In this document: piece by piece, positions 37,383 to 46,851 of the stretch
How positions within the stretch are numbered: the first letter of the stretch is position 1
Layout of the letters: each line of letters begins with the position of its first letter
Assembly (NCBI GenBank): GCA_947650285.1
Contig: CANTFL010000825.1
Span: forward strand, 1-64,000
From: Hyaloperonospora brassicae
Taxonomy: Eukaryota > Oomycota > Peronosporomycetes > Peronosporales > Peronosporaceae
Direction: 5' to 3'
DNA: 64,000 nt
Program-made: the position numbers and the translations under genes
The notes under the pieces: model-generated
Seen by the model: only the letters and a program-made list of their open reading frames with translations
What the model was told of the DNA's origin: nothing
Databases searched by the model: none

Positions 37383-38010
37383 TCATCCGCCCTCACTTGG
37401 TGGAAATTCACGTGCCATTCCACTCACATCAGAGAAAGTACATTCTTGGTGTCTCGGCTCTAGGCTAACCATGTTTGCAGCATGCAGCGACTCATTATCA
37501 CAACGAGTATCACTCAACGGAGTATAGCTCTCATCACATACGGCAAAAGAGCTCCACTCAACTTTAATGTCATAGACATTGGAGTTTACTAACTCTGACA
37601 TAACAATGTCCAGCACATTGACATATTCCGTCAGTGGCTCGCTCCGACAGCGCCTTTTTTGCCCATCAAAGGTGGGTTCATGACTCTCCAAAGCTTCGCT
37701 AGGAACATTGCGCATGGCGCCTAAGGCTTTTAGACCTCCAATCAATTCATGGTTCATGGCGTTCAAGCCAAGTAATACCTAGGATGAGATCATATATCGA
37801 ATCCAAATAGAGGACAATACAGCGTTCAATGCTGTCAAAGTCTAAAAACTTCACACCTACGTTCAACGAAACTGTTGGCACCGTGACGCGACTACCGGTC
37901 GCTAAACGAATAATGGTCGAATCACCTTCAATCGATGATAGCAGCCGTCTACAGAGCTGACGACCAGCGTTGGAAAGAGGCCGACCTTCCAGTCAGACGT
38001 TTTGGCACCA
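37383..38010 (-). pseudogene. Element E: aspartic protease remnant and following linker
   Basis: A minus frame over about 37785-37965 reads EGDSTIIRLATGSRVTV, NVGVKFLDFDSIER and YLDSIYDLILG, the flap-to-C-terminal part of a Gypsy retropepsin. It continues after a frame change into 37766-37383 (GAMRNVPSEALESHEP...). The region that should hold the catalytic Asp is replaced by NAGRQLCRRL-like sequence near 37970. Upstream, at 38010-38240, a short Gag-like tail may remain, but no Gag domain of element E is present. Confidence 0.75.
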
Positions 38011-38241
38011 TTTGATTGTTGTCTCCGAATATGTCCAATGCAGCAGCGCTCGGGCCGACACTGGCGCAAGCTATAGGCTTCCTAGTGACGGGTCGGTGCT
38101 CGTTCGAATAACTTGCGTCTATTGAACGTCGATTTCGTTGCTCGGAAACGCAGAAGTCGATATAGAGCTGATCATGTGGTATCCCAGCTCCTTGTTGCTA
38201 CACAAACGAGCTATTTAATGTAGCCACGATGGACCGGTTCC

Positions 38242-39363
38242 TTGTATGAAAGAATGCGTCCGCAAGTCTCAACGGTCTTTGCTAATCATGACACATGCAC
38301 TTCGTGCATTGGCGTTCTTTTTGTCGGCAGATGTTATCTACACTGCTATATACATTCGATGGCGTCCAGTAAAGCTAAACTAGCTGCTTGCACCTCGATC
38401 ATACTGACACCATTAGACGCAGTTGATATCGTTGTACTGTGCGCTGCTAGGTCGTTCTCATACACATATGATAGAGCCCTGCATATACTTATAGGCCCCC
38501 GGTCACGGACCTGCATCTCGAGGAGTGCCATTGTCAGCACATGTGCTAATTTCGTGCAGTCAGAGGACAATGTTTTTGTGCTACCGTGGACATAATTTGC
38601 GAATTGATTCGTTCAGCTACAACGCAATATCGTGGCGATGTGCGTATACACATACCCAATATGGCTACCCGGAAAATGTACGTGAACGACTCTAACGATC
38701 GCCGTTGGTTCATTCACTCACGCCATAATTCAGTGGGGTGTAGACAACGATATGAACGGACTGCAGCAGGCAGTTGCTTTGCTGGCTGTGACATCAAGAA
38801 TGCATGATACTTAAATCAAGACGAACGCGATGATGCATCTCACAAGATCGACCTTCAATGTCTGTTATATTAAAAACAACACGCTGTCATTGACAGTATT
38901 GAGTTGTCACTTACAAGTAAGTCGCAACCTGGTAGTTTGCCCAAGTTGCATGGTGGGCTGGTATGCAATTACAACTTCCCATGTGGTGCCGTTTTACCAA
39001 TCATGACATACAGCTGCGACTACTGCGCCAAATGCTGAGGTACGTGGACAAACGCGCTTGTGTGCATCGAAAGTAAGACGTAACGCGCATGGTCATCATT
39101 TCATGACATTAGTGATGAGAGATAATTCGTTACGTCTCTTTCGATAATATAGTGACACAGAAACAACAACCGTACGGATTATGAATAATATTCGGTAAGC
39201 AATGGCAATTTATTAACCATAACAACGAGCTATGGTCCATCGTTACAGCTACCGATTGGCCTGTTGATGATCGCAGTGGGTAACGAAGGCTGGACGAGAC
39301 ACTCTTGCCCGCATCGTACAAAGTGAAGATCCAGCGTGGTAGCGCGTCGGGGGCTCGTCACAC
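38242..39363. other. Unassigned stretch between element E and the secreted-protein gene
   Basis: Overlapping ORFs on both strands (38242-38595 plus, 38346-38570 minus, 38586-38807 plus) show no recognised domain. The minus peptide is rich in Ala, Ser and Leu. It may be more transposon sequence. Confidence 0.35.
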
Positions 39364-39561
39364 TCATGGATGATCGCTACAATAGGAACAGCAGCTTAAT
39401 ATACTGAGGCCATATTCTTCGATGCAGACGGCATACGCATTGTAATTGGGGTCGCTACGTGTAGGGCAATTTAATTTGCATTTATTGGTAGAAATCGAAT
39501 CGGCCAACGTGAAAACGATGGCAGCGGTCATGATGGTAGTGCCGACTAGTTTGATGTTCAT
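39364..39561 (-). CDS. Small secreted cysteine-rich protein, 65 residues
   Basis: The frame from the ATG at 39559-39561 to the TGA at 39364-39366 encodes 65 residues. Residues 1-22 (MNIKLVGTTIMTAAIVFTLA, DS) form a clear signal peptide: a Lys near the start, a hydrophobic core and an Ala-rich cleavage zone. The mature part of about 43 residues holds six cysteines spaced C-x3-C-x13-C-x12-CC-x2-C, with CKLNCPTRSDPNYN at its start. An upstream extension to 39666 exists, but I prefer this start for three reasons: the signal peptide begins here, the context is ACC-ATG, and an oomycete-like initiator lies 43-60 bases upstream. Small secreted Cys-rich proteins of oomycetes include apoplastic effectors and protease inhibitors. 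The spacing does not clearly fit Kazal or PcF-type proteins, so no function is assigned. It is the best host-gene candidate in the window. Confidence 0.65.
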   Translation of the reverse strand: MNIKLVGTTIMTAAIVFTLADSISTNKCKLNCPTRSDPNYNAYAVCIEEYGLSILSCCSYCSDHP

Positions 39562-39603
39562 GGTGCTGGATGGACGGCTTGATGGATGTTCCGTGCTCGG
39601 CTT

Positions 39604-39622
39604 GGCAAAAGGCAGAATGAAC
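39604..39622 (-). promoter_or_regulatory. Oomycete-type initiator (Inr plus flanking region)
   Basis: On the minus strand the sequence reads TTCATTCTGCCTTTTGCC. It fits the oomycete core promoter pattern of an Inr (TCATTYY) followed by a T-rich flanking element. It ends about 42 bases before the ATG of the secreted-protein gene, within the usual distance for transcription start sites in these organisms. Confidence 0.5.
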
Positions 39623-39723
39623 AACGAGATAGCAGTGTTTGAGAGCGATAGACGCCGCGCACGCACTCGGGACCGAGCGACAGGATGGGGATGGAGGTAT
39701 CGCGATTATACACAATGTTGACA

Positions 39724-39950
39724 GCAGATTCCCAAATTTTCACGGTTCAGCTCAAGCCAGTCTTTTTCCCTTCGGGGCAGTCACGTCGGAGGGAATCCTC
39801 CCCTTGGGGAGCCGACGTGGTCGAAGATCTGACGCGGGCACGCTGCACTCGCAGTCGCGGGAGTGGGCGTAGGAGACCGACGGGTCGCGCAAGCGGCCCT
39901 AGCAGGGGTGTTTTACGGACTGGAGGCGTACCCCGCGCCACGTGTCGCCG
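39724..39950 (+). repeat. Diverged repeat, copy 1
   Basis: This resembles 40682-40905. Both begin TTCCCAAA(A/T)TTTCAC(A/G)GTT and later share a stretch translating to (H/N)AALA followed by PAPRV. The copy lies just upstream of the secreted-protein promoter, so it may form part of its upstream region. Nature unknown. Confidence 0.4.
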
Positions 39951-39954
39951 CTGC

Positions 39955-40357
39955 GGTGAGCGCACACTCCACGTCAAGGAGCCGCGCGAGCGGCTGAAGG
40001 GGGCCACCATCGCAGATGGTTGAGCTCCTCGGAGAGATATATGGCGGGTTGGCGTTCTCCACGCCACGCAGTCACTTCGGTGATCGCACTCCACGTCGGG
40101 GGCCGCGCAAGCGGCTGTAGGGGGCCACCATCGCAGATGGTTGAGCTCCTCGGAGAGATATATGGCGGGTTGGCGTTCTCCACGCCACGCAGTCACTTCG
40201 GTGATCGCACTCCACGTCGGGGGCCGCGCAAGCGGCTGAAGGGGGCCACCATCGCAGATGGTTGAGCTCCTCGGAGAGATATATGGCGGGTTGGCGTTCT
40301 CCACGCCACGCAGTCACTTCGGTGTTCGCACTCCACGTCGGGGGCCGCGCAAGCGGT
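39955..40357. repeat. 121-bp tandem repeat, about 3.3 copies
   Basis: The block GGGCCACCATCGCAGATGG starts at about 40001, 40122 and 40243, a period of 121. Copies two and three are almost identical. The first differs near its start, and the last is cut after the GGCCGCGCAAGCGG part (about 40355). Because 121 is not a multiple of three, the frame moves at each unit. The long ORFs on both strands here (for example 39747-40304 minus) are repeat products, not genes. Confidence 0.9.
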
Positions 40358-40681
40358 CCTAAAGGGGTTTGTTGCCTTATATGGCAGCATACCCGCGTTG
40401 TACGTGCTGCCGCTCCGGCGGTACGCATGTCCCCAGTCTACTTGGTCGCGCCAGCGGTCATGATTGACTCGTAGTTGGCTTCGGTAGGAGGGTCTCTGAC
40501 CTCGTTGCCGTCGCCCCTGGCTCTACGGAGCCCTTTAGTTGTCGACCCGATACCCGGGCCGTACTTCTTGTCACACTTATCAGTCGTTAGTTATCATAAT
40601 AATGGACGTACTTGACACCACAATGTTGACCACGCCACCCGGGAGAGCCTTTCCACACGCACGGAATATACTGAGATTCTT

Positions 40682-40905
40682 TCAGAATTCCCAAAATTTC
40701 ACAGTTAAGGTCAAACCACTCATAACTAAACCCCTGTCGCGTAAGGCCTTTCAGCGAATGCCTTTCTTTGGAAAGCACAACAGGGTGCGGTTGTACTTCG
40801 TGAATGCTGCTCTCGCAGCCGGTGGCCGGAGACGGGTACTACGACCGGATGCGTCCCCAGCGCCACGCGTCACCGCTCTGTCTGTAGTGGCCGCAAACGA
40901 GTCGC
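40682..40905 (+). repeat. Diverged repeat, copy 2
   Basis: Partner of 39724-39950, with which it shares the opening motif and a GC-rich block near 40805-40870. It overlaps a 139-codon plus ORF (40539-40958) that includes KAFQRMPFFGKHNRVRLYF. I do not recognise that ORF. Confidence 0.4.
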
Positions 40906-41085
40906 CAACTACGGCTGGGCGTCCTGATTCGTCGCTCTGCACTTCTCCGCTGCATTAGGCAGCGGTGCATAAAAGTCATTTCCGGGGCCACACGCATTGA
41001 TATAATAGGCAATCGAGCTCTTACACGCCAGTCGTTTAAGCACAGATAACCGATGCGGACAGGGGGGTCTAAATTCCTCTCATAC

Positions 41086-41620
41086 ACCCTCGGACGGGCA
41101 ACCTCGGACGGGCACCCTCGGACGGGCACCCTCGGACGGGCACCCTCGGACGGGCAACCTCGGACGGGCACCCTCGGACGGGCAACCTCGGACGGGCAAC
41201 CTCGGACGGGCACCCTCGGACGGGCACCCGATCACGGGCACCCGATCACGGGCAACCGATCACGGGCACCCGATCACGGGCACCCGATCACGGGCAACCG
41301 ATCACGGGCAACCGATCACGGGCAACCGATCACGGGCAACCGATCACGGGCAACCGATCACGGGCAACCGATTATAGGCAAATGATTTATGGACGTCTGA
41401 TTACATGCGTCAAAATACGAATGCCTGATGCGAGTGTTTGCCAACAAGCGACTGATTATGGGCGACGAATTATGGGCGACGAATTATGGGCGACGAATTA
41501 TGGGCGACTGAGTAGGGCAACTGGTTACGGGCCCCTGATTATGGGCAACTGGTTACGGGCCCCTGATTATGGGCAACCGATTACGGGCAATTGATTACGG
41601 ACGCCCGTCTTTGGCAAGAA
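41086..41620. repeat. 14-bp minisatellite in sequence blocks
   Basis: The array starts with ten units of A(A/C)CCTCGGACGGGC (41086-41225), then exactly ten units of A(A/C)CCGATCACGGGC (41226-41365). About three decayed units and a 40-base interruption follow. A third block of about twelve 14-bp units (about 41449-41620) is built on GCGACGAATTATGG and CAACTGGTTACGGG. The period stays 14 throughout. It produces a repetitive 110-codon plus ORF and a minus ORF that I do not annotate as genes. Confidence 0.95.
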
Positions 41621-42325
41621 TCCTCCATAGAGAAATCCTGAACAAGTGAGGGTCTGCCTCGTGTAGTCTTCTCGCTCGGACATAGGTTGCGCGGGATTAG
41701 AGACGGGAATGTTTACGGTCGACGGCATTCTCGTGCCACGCGACAAAGGTACGGTATGCGCACACGATCGATTAAGGGGGAAAAATGTTGGGGTAGACAA
41801 GTCACTAAAATATTATATAGTACGAGGGGAAAATGGAAAGTTTATATATTCTGATAAAATCCGAATGTATGTAATCGGGAAAAATCGTTTAACCTCGCGT
41901 GCCCCAATGTTTGTGTCACTCGTGACAGTGACGATCGCGTCAGCCCTCCAGTGGCCCATCATTTGTGTCCCACCTTCAACAAAGCGGTCATCTCGGGGAT
42001 TCAGCGCGGCAAGTACGCTTGCTTTGGCATTTGCACATTTTAAATACCCGACAGGCCGAGCGGCCGCGCCGGATTTAAAAGGTGCCTGTTCGTCACAAGG
42101 ACACTGCAGTATAATTCGACAATTCCGAAAGCGTCGTCGACGGTGGTTAGCCCCGAGCAACCACCGTACCCAATTGAGCACCGGAATTTCCACTCGGGCT
42201 TAGGAATATCAGATCTGTCCTGTTTTCAACTGTAACCGTGAATAAGACAGAGAGACAGACTAGTTTGTTGTTCCATTTGGATGCAAGATACCGGTACATC
42301 CTTAGTCTAGCTAGCAACGCCGGTA
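41621..42325. other. Unassigned stretch with overlapping ORFs
   Basis: A 164-codon plus ORF (41709-42203) and a 126-codon minus ORF (42193-41813) overlap. Neither has a domain I recognise, and one is probably the shadow of the other. The minus product has a Cys/Arg-rich start. No regulatory signal was seen. Confidence 0.35.
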
Positions 42326-42347
42326 TTACCGTTCAAGTCGGATAGTT

Positions 42348-42719
42348 TTATGGGGCTGAGCACCTGAGGTGCTGGCCCCAAAGATGTTCATTAAAGCTCG
42401 CTCTGGAATACCAGCACGCTTGCACCCCATGTTGTTGATTGGAGTGTCGATACTCCCGCTTGGCAACACAGCGCGAAGTTGCCGTAAACCCATGTCCCAC
42501 GCTGTCGGCGATCGTAGCGCGTACATGTAAGAACGTGACCCTGTTTCGTTGGACCCATAAACAGGTAAGACAAGCACGGATAAGAATATGCCACAAACGC
42601 TTACAGACGGCGGCGTAGTCCTTCTTTTTGTCGGGATGGTCCCGACTAGGATGTCTAATTTTCACACTTAATAGTTCGGGCGCCCTTTGGCTGGCGCTAT
42701 GCGCATGAAATCCGTGCAA
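42348..42719 (-). pseudogene. Possible LINE (non-LTR retrotransposon) C-terminal fragment
   Basis: The 123-codon frame contains KRLWHILIRACLTCLWVQRN, then RVTF. This resembles the W-x-H-x2-R...W-x-x-R-N pattern near the C-terminal end of LINE RT polyproteins (zf-RVT region). No RT palm is readable upstream on the minus strand. The assignment rests on this short pattern only. Confidence 0.35.
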
Positions 42720-42911
42720 TGGGTGTATCTTCTACAGTTGACTGGTCCAATTACAAACAAGCTTTGTCATGCAGGCTTGGGCACACGTGCAGGATCAAAA
42801 GGTGATTTCCAATGTTTTCGTCACTTTGTAACAGCACTGCTGCTTGCCACAAGATGGATCGAGTGCACGCCTATGATTATGGATATTGAATTGTTTGTCG
42901 CGACGCGATAA

Positions 42912-44071
42912 CTGAACCAAACCTAGTCTATAAGCTCGTGGCCGTGCGTTCACAATGTAGCCGATGTCGGTTGTAGGGTGGCGTTTTGCCAGCCGCTACT
43001 TCGCGCTGCAACTTGTAGTTTACCATTCAGCGCAGTTGACGTGCCTCTATCATCTAATATAATACCGAAACGGTTGTTTCTTTCATACCAGAAGAGCATA
43101 TCTTTTTGCGATGATGTCGAGCACTTTCTATAGCATGCCTTGCAGTCGTGTATGTGTCGTGAATATTGTAAAGTGTTTCAGCTGCCTTTCCTAAAGCAGT
43201 TGACAGTCGACCGCCGTCGGCTGATCTGGTATCGTATCCGCAGCTACATCCAATGTATGACAATAATTGCTTCCTCCACGACGATGGATGTTCGACTTTT
43301 CGAAACTTAGGTCGTATAAAATTCCTTTGACGCGGCCATTCGATGTGTGTGTCCAGGCGTTTACATGAGCCAGAGGTGGAGGGTTCCGTGATTGAATATG
43401 CCAGTGAACGTGAAGCTGCGTGCCCATGGCAATCTCAGGCGAACTTGACAGGATTGCCAGTCTCCAGCGTCATAGATTGGCCTGCTGGTGCGCTTTTCAC
43501 CGACTGTGGGAAGAGCACATGAGCTAGTTGATACCCAAATGCGCTGGAGCTGGAGGTGCACCAGTGCACAGGGCCGCAGTTTGTCATATTTACGTGGCTT
43601 TAACAGGCTCTCCCAGATGCAAATAATCCAAGGGCTGTCAGCCCACGAATACGTCGACCATGCGTCTACCTCTTCATGTGTCATTAGAAGAGTGCACCAA
43701 ACAAGCGAATTAGCGATTGCAAATGTCCATTCATATGATCTGGTCCGACTGAGGGCGGTAAAGGAATGGATGGTGGGCTCCGTAGAGTATATATGCCGCC
43801 AATCGTCCTGATCATGGATAGACGGGGATAGCCAAGGACTTAGCTGCTTCAAAAGAGGGTTTTATACTTTTGGTGACTATTGTAAAACTGCTGGCCCGAA
43901 CGACGAGAGCCGATATGCTCTCAAATGATGCTAGTTCCGGAGTTTGAGACGCCCACGCCCGTACGCTGAGCGAACTGCAGTATGGCGTGTTTAACGCTCT
44001 GAGTCTTACACGCTAGCAATATGGATCTCGGCCCAACTCGACTAGCCAGCTTGGGCGTGTGCAAAAGCTGG
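42912..44071. other. Unassigned stretch
   Basis: Minus ORFs at 43054-43263 and 43361-43852 (163 codons) and a plus ORF at 43488-43811 overlap in part. The product of 43054-43263 has a helical, His/Arg-rich end (YTTARHAIESARHHRKK). I recognise no family. Confidence 0.35.
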
Positions 44072-44510
44072 AACGGGGCACTGGTGACAACGTACTGGTT
44101 GAATAGTACGGAGCTCACTTCCGCTGACAACAGTGATAGTCAGTGCTCTGCCAAGTGTTGCACCAACACAGAAGGAGGAAAGGAGACAAAGTGAACACTC
44201 TAGTCTCTGGTAAAAGTAAATCTATTATGTAATACAATTGAGTCCTATCAATCTGATGTGTCTGTTTATTTTGACTTAATTATGCTGATCTAACTAAATG
44301 TACAATAACGTCTACTCACCACCCATTGCGCGCGTCCAGCAGTGATTGGTGGGTTGATACCATCACCATATCAACAACTGATTAGACCCTTCGGTCATCT
44401 GAACGATATCATCATGCTCTGTGATAGTGTTGAAAGGCTATTCAGCGTATTATTATTTATTGTCATTTTAGCCTTAATGACAATATCATGTAACGGTCTA
44501 CCCCATTACA
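44072..44510 (-). mobile_element. Isolated (solo) LTR, minus orientation
   Basis: This is homologous along its whole length to the LTR at 8252-8690, roughly four of five bases by eye. Read on the minus strand it starts TGTAATGGGG with a slightly damaged terminal hairpin (44489-44510) and ends GTGCCCCGTT. No coding sequence of a matching minus-strand element lies on either side, so it is probably a solo LTR. Confidence 0.8.
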
Positions 44511-45210
44511 AAGCGTCGGGTCCATATGGTGGCAAGAAGTGTCGGAGCTGGTAGATTTGATGCTATAAATATGATATGCGTGTTGCGAAGCTGCTATTCT
44601 GCTCCCATACCGGAAGGTCGAATACCGGCGATGTAAACAATGCCGCCGCAGCATTATGACATTTAAAATTAAGACGCGGTACTCTATAGTGCTCGCCAGG
44701 TGACTTGTCATCGCTAACCGCCGCTAAACGTACGAATGCGTGCTGCCTAGTTTGCATCTGTGAGACTTGCCAAATCAACTGCGTACTCAATTACCTCGTC
44801 GTGTCGCCGTGCACTAGCATTTGCATACTACTGAAGGTATCCTTGTGAGCAGATGAATTGATATATCAATTTTGCTTTGACTTGATTAGATCCTTTAGTG
44901 AGTTGATAAACCTCATCGATAAACTACTCCAAACACGTGCAACAACTGGCGCGCATCATGTATGAAAACGTATGGTCGTCGACGTGTGCCGAATTCTTTG
45001 ACGTGCTCCCCACTCGAGGTACGCTAAGACTCACCTCATTTTAAATCGTCATTCATCGCCTACGACAGCACTTTCACCCATATAGCAAAAAGTATCAGAT
45101 CCATCGGTAAACCTTGCCCAATGCCTGACAGGACATTTCGCGGCTCCGACATCTCGCCATTGACGACAAAATTGAGCGACATGACCATCATGTATGTTGC
45201 GTGCCATGGT
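44511..45210. other. Spacer between two LTRs
   Basis: I see nothing but short ORFs. It separates the minus-strand solo LTR from the 5' LTR of element D. Confidence 0.4.
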
Positions 45211-45603
45211 TGTAACGGGGCAGCCCGTTACATGGAATTGGCACTTAAAGGAAAGTGACAACAAATAATATGAAGTTGAATATTCTTTAAACAATATCAC
45301 CGAAGTGCTGATATTGAAGGGTCGACCAAAGAGTCTGTTCATTGGTTGATATCTTGATGATATCAACCCACCAATCGCCGCAAGACGCGCGCAATGAGTG
45401 GTGACGAGACGTCACCATATACTCAGTTATATTAGCATAATTAAGTTAAGTCAAACAGAGAGACGGTAGTTAAAAGACTTAATTATATGAATATAACAGT
45501 TCTGCTTTTTCCTTATCCTACGCTTCCTCGTTCGCCTCGTGTACGTCTGTCGGGGCACCCGAAACCCTTGCGTTAAGTTCACGCAAGGGTGTGCCCCGTT
45601 ACA
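45211..45603 (+). mobile_element. 5' LTR of element D
   Basis: This starts TGTAACGGGG, with a 9-bp terminal hairpin (45211-45219 with 45224-45232), and ends GTGCCCCGTTACA, so the two ends are inverted repeats of each other. Other perfect hairpins lie at 45344-45368 (10-bp arms around GATATC), 45399-45417 (8 bp) and 45551-45598 (8 bp outer plus 9 bp inner). Gag begins 45 bases after it. The U3 part matches the LTRs at 8252 and 44072 but the U5 part differs. Confidence 0.85.
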
Positions 45604-45625
45604 CTTGGTAGTACTTTGTAGTCCT
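45604..45625 (+). promoter_or_regulatory. Candidate primer-binding site of element D
   Basis: Immediately after the LTR the sequence reads CTTGGTAGTACTTTGTAG. A TGG two bases inside is what a tRNA 3' CCA end would pair with. I cannot name the tRNA. Confidence 0.4.
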
Positions 45626-45647
45626 TCCAAGGACCGCAACATCCAAC

Positions 45648-46798
45648 ATGAACATGTTGGATGATGAAGAGACCTTTCACGCCACGCGTGAAGGGTTTAC
45701 CCATTTGAGTGACATCGAATGGGGTGCGGTAGAACGAATGAGTTCTACCGTAGGCGAGTTCGCCATTAGCGCCATGTTGGAGTCTCTAGACAGAGACCAA
45801 CAACATGCCGCTATAGCTAAGTTCATCCAAAATGGACTTGTCGCCGAAAGAGAGAAAGTAGCCTTGCTTCACCAGCAAGGCTCTCAACAGGCAGAGCAGT
45901 TGATAGAACTCGGTGCTCAACAGACAGAGCTGTTGAGACAGCAGCAATTCCATGCTGCTGTGAGCGGGATGGCACATGCGCGTCGTCCCGAGGTCATGAA
46001 GGTTGACATGTCCAAGTACAGTGGAGTCCCGGAGGACTCCCTGTTACCATGGTTTGTCGAACTCGACAGAGCCTTAAGGGCTCGTCGCGTCGAAGATGAG
46101 CAAATGAAACTCACATTTGCTCAGACCCACTTGGCAGGGCGTGCCAAAACTTGGTCCCTGGGCCTCGAGAGTAGCGCCCAAATGTGTTTAGGGAGCTAGA
46201 TGAATTCAAGTCCCGGCTCAGACAAACGTTTGAGCCGCCACGAGCTGATTTCAGCGCTCGTTCTGAGCTCCTGAAACTCAAGCAGGGTAAGCGGAATGTG
46301 CACGCTTACGCACAACATATACGACTCCTAGCGAGTAGTATAACTGCTAACCCAGTTCATGAACACACGTTGATTACGGTGTTCATGCAAGGGCTCGCAG
46401 AAGGGCCCGTCAGGAGCAACCTGTTCCGCCTTCAGCTGAATACGCTTGAAGAAGCGATATCAGCCGCGGAACAGGAAGACTTCAGCATGAGACGGGCTCA
46501 TGCTAGCTCAAACTCTTACCGTCCACCGATACGACAAGAGATCGGAGGTCCAGAACCAATGGACCTCTGCTATGTTGAGAGCGAGAGACCTCGCCCTTCA
46601 AACAACAAGAGATTGCAGAGGTGCAATCGCTGCCAGAAGTTAGGGCACTACGCATACGAGTGTAGTGCTCCACACCCAGTACCAAACAGTACTGAGCGAA
46701 ATGGACGACCATTTGCCAGAAAGGGCAATGGGCGTGGGTCCAGCGCTGTTGCGAAGCCGCAACAGCGAGACGGACCATCAAAAAATGGTCGGGGTTAG
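45648..46798 (+). pseudogene. Element D Gag, broken by one frameshift
   Basis: The first frame (45648-46199) starts MNMLDDEETF and carries a Gln-rich coiled-coil-like region (residues about 60-105) followed by the Gag core (VDMSKYSGVPEDSLLPWFVE). Near 46180 the frame changes and 46184-46798 continues with FRELDEFKSRLRQTFEPP, the rest of the retrotransposon Gag domain. A CCHC zinc knuckle C-x2-C-x4-H-x4-C (CNRCQKLGHYAYEC, 46622-46663) and a basic tail follow. Gag packages element RNA into particles. The TAG stop at 46796-46798 lies at the base of a hairpin. Apart from the single frame break it is fairly well preserved. The minus ORF 46503-47054 is a shadow produced by the many palindromes. Confidence 0.9.
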
Positions 46799-46851
46799 TA
46801 GGGGCGGAGCGCCCTACTGATCCAGCATCCTCAAGAGAATTTGCAAATCTC

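Noticed and set aside
39747..40428. Long minus-strand ORFs up to 185 codons
   Set aside because: They are products of the 121-bp tandem repeat, which shifts frame each unit.
41053..41385. 110-codon repetitive plus-strand ORF
   Set aside because: It is a product of the 14-bp minisatellite, with no start context or independent support.
44072..45603. Two facing LTRs as one composite element
   Set aside because: They are in opposite orientation with different U5 regions and an unrelated 700-bp spacer, so they are treated as a solo LTR and a 5' LTR.
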